25,603 nt of DNA, taken from assembly GCA_000433635.1 (NCBI GenBank), contig HF997975.1:71642-97244 (forward strand), in the 5' to 3' direction. Both the position numbers and the translations under genes were made by a program. The number at the start of each line of letters is the position of its first letter. Position 1 is the stretch's first letter. Below, piece by piece: positions 22,466 through 25,603 of this stretch. The notes under the pieces are model-generated. The model had not been told where the DNA came from, made no database searches, and worked only from the letters and a program-made list of their open reading frames with translations. Source of the stretch: Ruminococcus sp. CAG:254. Its GTDB lineage: Bacteria > Bacillota > Clostridia > Oscillospirales > Ruminococcaceae.

Positions 22466-24304
22466 ATGGCATTGACAAACAACAAAAATGTTCTGGCATG
22501 GGTTGACGAAATGGTTGCTCTGACCAAGCCGGACAAGGTCGTATGGATCGATGGTTCCAAAGAACAGCTGGATGCACTGACAGAAGAAGTTACTTCTCTG
22601 CCGGAAGGCAACCGGGATAAGATGTATAAGCTGAATCCGGAAAAGCTGCCGGGCTGTCTGTATCACAGAACGCTGCCGAATGACGTAGCAAGAGTAGAAG
22701 ACAGAACTTTCATCTGCACCAAGAAGAAGGAAGATGCAGGCCCGACCAACAACTGGATGGCTCCGGACGAAATGAAGGCAAAGCTCGTTCCGCTGTATGA
22801 CGGCGTTATGAAGGGCAGAACCATGTATGTAATCCCGTATTCTATGGGTCCGATCGGTTCTCCGCTCGCAAAGGTTGGCGTGGAACTGACTGACTCCATC
22901 TATGTTGTTCTGAACATGAACATCATGACCAGAATGGGTAAGCAGGCATTTGAAAACCTGGGCGATGTTTCTAACGACTTCGTTCGTGGTCTGCACTCCA
23001 AGGCTGACGTTGATCCGGAAAACCGTTATATCGTACAGTTCCCGGAAGAAAACACAATCTGGTCGATCAACTCCGCTTACGGCGGTAATGTTCTGCTGGG
23101 CAAGAAGTGCTTCGCTCTGCGTATCGCTTCCTTCCAGGGTAAGAACGAAGGCTGGATGGCTGAACACATGCTCATCTTGGGCGTTCAGAAGCCGTCTGGT
23201 GAAACTGTTTATATCACTGCTGCATTCCCGTCTGCTTGCGGTAAGACCAACCTGGCTATGCTGATTCCGCCGGAAGGCTATCAGAAGGCTGGCTACAAGG
23301 TATTCACCGTTGGTGACGATATCGCTTGGATGAAGCCAGGCAAGGATGGCAGACTGTATGCAATCAATCCGGAAAATGGTTTCTTCGGTGTTGCTCCGGG
23401 TACCAACGAAAAGTCCAACCCGAACGCACTGGCTTGCACACGCAAGAACACCATCTTCACCAACGTTGCTCTGAACAATGCAGACAACACAGTTTGGTGG
23501 GAAAAGCTGGATAAGAATCCGCCGGTTGACGCAACCGAATGGAAGGGTTCTAAGGTAAATGGTCCGGAATTCGTTGCTGAAGTAGACGAAAAGACCGGCA
23601 AGAACAAGACTCTGGCTCATCCGAACTCCAGATTTACTGCACCGGCTGAAAACTGCCCGTGCATCTCTCCGGAATTTAACAATCCGGCAGGCGTTCCGAT
23701 CTCTGCAATCATCTTCGGCGGTCGTCGTGCTTCCACAACACCGCTGGTATATCAGTCTTTCGACTGGACACACGGCACTTATATGGGTTCTGCTGTTTCT
23801 TCCGAAACAACAGCTGCTGCAACTGGTGCAGTTGGCGTTCTGCGTCATGACCCGATGGCTATGAAGCCGTTCATCGGTTACAATGTAGGCGACTACTGGG
23901 CACACTGGCTCGAAATGGGCAAGATCCTGGGCGACAAGGCTCCGAAGATCTTCAACGTTAACTGGTTCAAGCAGGACGAAGAAGGCAACTTCCTGTGGCC
24001 GGGCTTTGGCGACAACATGAGAGTCCTCGACTGGATCATCAAGCGTTGCGAAGGCACTGTAGATGCAGTTGAAACTGCAATCGGCTACCTGCCGAAGAAG
24101 GAAGACCTGAACCTGACTGGTATCGAAGACGAAGTAACTCCGGCTGTTCTGGACAAGCTGCTCGCTGTAGATACTGATCTGTGGAAGAAGGAAATCGCAG
24201 AAATGCGGAGATATTATACAGAAGACATCGCAGCAAAGGGCGGCAAGGTACCGGCTGAACTGATGGCTGAACTGGATAAGATCGAAGCAAGACTGAACAA
24301 GTAA
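22466..24304 (+). CDS. pckG: Phosphoenolpyruvate carboxykinase (GTP)
   Basis: The enzyme interconverts oxaloacetate and PEP with GTP/GDP; in fermenting anaerobes it often runs toward oxaloacetate for succinate formation. The 612-residue length fits the GTP-type family. The P-loop with the reactive cysteine is SACGKTN (256-262, Cys258), the metal-binding kinase-2 motif is GDDIAWM (283-289), and 'ENGFFGVAPGT', 'NCPCISPEFNNPAGVPISAIIFGGRR' and 'NWFKQDEEGNFLWPGFGDN' follow. TAGGAGG lies about 8 bases before the ATG. Codons are much more biased (AAC, GAC, TTC, CTG) than in the neighbours, as expected for an abundant protein. It is monocistronic, with its own promoter and terminator. Confidence 0.97.
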   Translation: MALTNNKNVLAWVDEMVALTKPDKVVWIDGSKEQLDALTEEVTSLPEGNRDKMYKLNPEKLPGCLYHRTLPNDVARVEDRTFICTKKKEDAGPTNNWMAPDEMKAKLVPLYDGVMKGRTMYVIPYSMGPIGSPLAKVGVELTDSIYVVLNMNIMTRMGKQAFENLGDVSNDFVRGLHSKADVDPENRYIVQFPEENTIWSINSAYGGNVLLGKKCFALRIASFQGKNEGWMAEHMLILGVQKPSGETVYITAAFPSACGKTNLAMLIPPEGYQKAGYKVFTVGDDIAWMKPGKDGRLYAINPENGFFGVAPGTNEKSNPNALACTRKNTIFTNVALNNADNTVWWEKLDKNPPVDATEWKGSKVNGPEFVAEVDEKTGKNKTLAHPNSRFTAPAENCPCISPEFNNPAGVPISAIIFGGRRASTTPLVYQSFDWTHGTYMGSAVSSETTAAATGAVGVLRHDPMAMKPFIGYNVGDYWAHWLEMGKILGDKAPKIFNVNWFKQDEEGNFLWPGFGDNMRVLDWIIKRCEGTVDAVETAIGYLPKKEDLNLTGIEDEVTPAVLDKLLAVDTDLWKKEIAEMRRYYTEDIAAKGGKVPAELMAELDKIEARLNK

Positions 24305-24334
24305 GTTCTTTCTTGGAGTAATCCGAATCTATGA

Positions 24335-24378
24335 AAAAAGCAGACCGCTTTGTGTGAAAACACAGGGCGGTCTGTTTT
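24335..24378 (+). terminator. Bidirectional terminator after pckG
   Basis: CAGACCGC, then TTTGTGT, a GAAA loop, ACACAGG and GCGGTCTG form a 15-pair stem (24341-24374) with two G-U pairs, flanked by AAAAAAG upstream and TTTT downstream. It serves pckG and the convergent germination operon. Confidence 0.92.
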
Positions 24379-24381
24379 GGT

Positions 24382-25308
24382 TTATGGGAGAATCGTAAAT
24401 TCATGTTGAAATTGTACGGTGCGGAGCAGGCTGTTCCAGTCCTGTTCCTGATATAGCTTGTAACATTGCTGCCGCAGACAGGCTTCCAATTCGATGACAT
24501 CCGCTTGATTTTGCTGAATGGTTTCCCGTTCGGCAGCCTCACAGGCAATTTCCAGCCGTTCTCGCAGAGCAATGGCATTTCCTGTTCCATGAATGGAAAT
24601 GGAAACGGTTACAATGGGAATTCCGTTTGCGGTGATGGCGGTGTATCTGGTCGAAGCACTGGTAATGAGAAAGTCGCTTGCTTGACCGTCTGTCGATAAG
24701 CTGACCCGTTCTGGATAGTTGTTGCCACGCAGCCAGCACAGTCCTTGAATGGCATCGTTGGAGAGCGTTTGTGTTGTTCCGTTCGAGGCGATCAGCACCA
24801 TGGAAAAGCCGTTGGTAATCCGAAAGGGCAACAGAGCCGTTCCGGAGGAATTGCAGCGTTCCTTTAGAATCGAGAGCAAGTCGGTTTCGGGAATGCGTCC
24901 GTTTTGTTCTTCTTGTTTCAGGCTTTCCAGCAGCGTTTCCGTGTTGACTTCTGCAAGCGAGCGAGTCGTATAGAGCAGTTTGCAGCCTGAAGAAAGGCGA
25001 TATTGTTGTAACAAATCTGGAAGCTGCTGCAAGAATTTTGGTTCTTGCAGAGCGAGCAGTTCCAAATGTCCCAAGAAGAGGGATTTTCCAGCTGGAATTT
25101 CTGCGGATTCCAGTGCAGCAGAAAGCGTGCTGCCACTGCCGGAACAGTCTGCTTCTTCCGATTGAAAAGCGTGCAGTTGAACAGTCGGGTAACGATAGTT
25201 GGAGAGTTCCAAGGATTGCAAATACAGGCGGTCTTTGACCTGCGTTGCAGAGCAGCCGGAACAGCAGAGTGAAAGACACAGCAACAGCGAAAGCAGCGAT
25301 TTTTTCAT
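24382..25308 (-). CDS. Ger(x)C-like spore germination lipoprotein
   Basis: The 308-residue protein looks like a diverged GerAC-type C subunit of a spore germinant receptor, an outer-face lipoprotein of the spore inner membrane. It has a signal peptide with lipid cysteine Cys19 (CCSGC). The early 'RLYLQSLEL', the 'SLFLGHLELLAL' strand and the C-terminal 'ETIQQNQADVIELEACLRQQCYKLYQEQDWNSL' follow the Ger(x)C pattern. It is shorter than the usual 350-400 residues. AGAAAGGA lies 10 bases before the ATG. It follows a gene for a membrane protein, matching the B-then-C order of ger operons. The family call is by pattern only, from a poorly conserved family. Confidence 0.75.
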   Translation of the reverse strand: MKKSLLSLLLCLSLCCSGCSATQVKDRLYLQSLELSNYRYPTVQLHAFQSEEADCSGSGSTLSAALESAEIPAGKSLFLGHLELLALQEPKFLQQLPDLLQQYRLSSGCKLLYTTRSLAEVNTETLLESLKQEEQNGRIPETDLLSILKERCNSSGTALLPFRITNGFSMVLIASNGTTQTLSNDAIQGLCWLRGNNYPERVSLSTDGQASDFLITSASTRYTAITANGIPIVTVSISIHGTGNAIALRERLEIACEAAERETIQQNQADVIELEACLRQQCYKLYQEQDWNSLLRTVQFQHEFTILP

Positions 25309-25386
25309 AGCTGGTATTTCCTTTCTAAGTGATTCGATTTCAACAGTCGTTGTGGAAATCGTGGAATCCGATGGGAATGATGTGGA

Positions 25387-25603
25387 TTACTGTTTTTGCG
25401 AGGCGGGTTCAGGTGGGTCTAATAGCAGTAAACTCCACGGAACGCATACCGTTAATAATACAATCGGAACAATATACCACCAGCTGGACGAAAGCCCTAA
25501 GATTCCGATTCCAACCGCATGCCCTAAGATAATCAGCAGGCAAATGCCGTTCCGGAAACGAAGTTTTGGGAACGCTTCACCCAGCAAATGGGCAGATAGC
25601 GTT
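25387..25603 (-). CDS. C-terminal end of a membrane protein, probably GerB-type germination permease
   Basis: An open minus-strand frame enters from the right edge and stops at 25387. The visible 72 or so residues have two hydrophobic segments ('GICLLIILGHAVGIGILGL' and 'WWYIVPIVLLTVCVPWSLLLL') and end in DPPEPASQKQ. Its position, 78 bases before a Ger(x)C-like gene, suggests the endospore germination permease (GerAB family) whose last two membrane helices these would be. Sequence alone is too short to prove it; any polytopic membrane protein could end so. Confidence 0.55.
   Translation of the reverse strand, partial: TLSAHLLGEAFPKLRFRNGICLLIILGHAVGIGILGLSSSWWYIVPIVLLTVCVPWSLLLLDPPEPASQKQ

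Noticed and set aside
22460..23905. A 481-residue open frame on the strand opposite pckG
   Set aside because: It mirrors the strongly biased codons of pckG; the protein is rich in Cys, Arg and Val with no recognisable domain or ribosome site.
24539..25279. A 246-residue minus-strand frame overlapping the Ger(x)C-like gene
   Set aside because: It is another frame of the same strand, rich in Arg, Ser and His, without a start site; the lipoprotein frame has a signal peptide and a ribosome site.

Overview
The window looks like chromosomal DNA of a Gram-positive, spore-lineage anaerobe of the Ruminococcus/Oscillospiraceae type. This rests on strong AGGAGG-type ribosome binding sites, TTGACA-17-TATAAT promoters, a lipoprotein GH5 cellulase, a Ger(x)C-type germination lipoprotein, a GTP-type PEP carboxykinase and a DUF4364 protein. 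It is mostly conserved housekeeping DNA. I saw no insertion sequence, phage gene, CRISPR array, tRNA or rRNA. The species assignment is inference.

Layout. 1-267 (-) is the start of an M16/YfmF-like peptidase gene. 535-2755 (+) is a polar amino-acid ABC importer (permease, ATPase, binding lipoprotein) with its own promoter and terminator. 2901-6902 (+) is a shikimate operon, aroB-aroA-aroC, followed by a DUF4364 protein; it has a perfect consensus promoter and ends at a 19-bp perfect hairpin. 7009-10455 (-) holds a cytidylate-kinase-like gene, a large lipoprotein GH5 glucanase with two tandem beta-rich modules, and a GtrA-like membrane protein. 10572-11819 (+) and 11880-12809 (-) are convergent genes for a CNNM/CorC-type CBS protein and a CorA-type Mg2+ channel, sharing one terminator. 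13069-18125 (-) is a compact operon polA-rimI-dus-smr-ydcF with overlapping or nearly touching genes. 18397-22210 (+) carries two GNAT acetyltransferases, a Dabb protein, a TPR protein with a NucS-like nuclease domain, and tsaD. 22466-24304 (+) is pckG, with a perfect promoter and a 27-bp palindrome at its predicted transcription start. 24382-25603 (-) is the end of a germination gene cluster.

The most interesting element is the leader of the corA-like gene (about 12807-12962, minus strand). It encodes an unannotated 15-codon peptide, MRADPYPRRWMQDQK, behind a canonical GGAGG site. The acidic-proline run (DPYP) followed by RR resembles the Mg2+-sensing leader peptide MgtL of Salmonella mgtA. 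Four bases after the leader stop, the RNA can form a 14-bp bulged hairpin. That hairpin is mutually exclusive with a 6-bp hairpin covering the corA ribosome binding site. This reads as a translation-coupled Mg2+ switch of a Firmicute corA gene.
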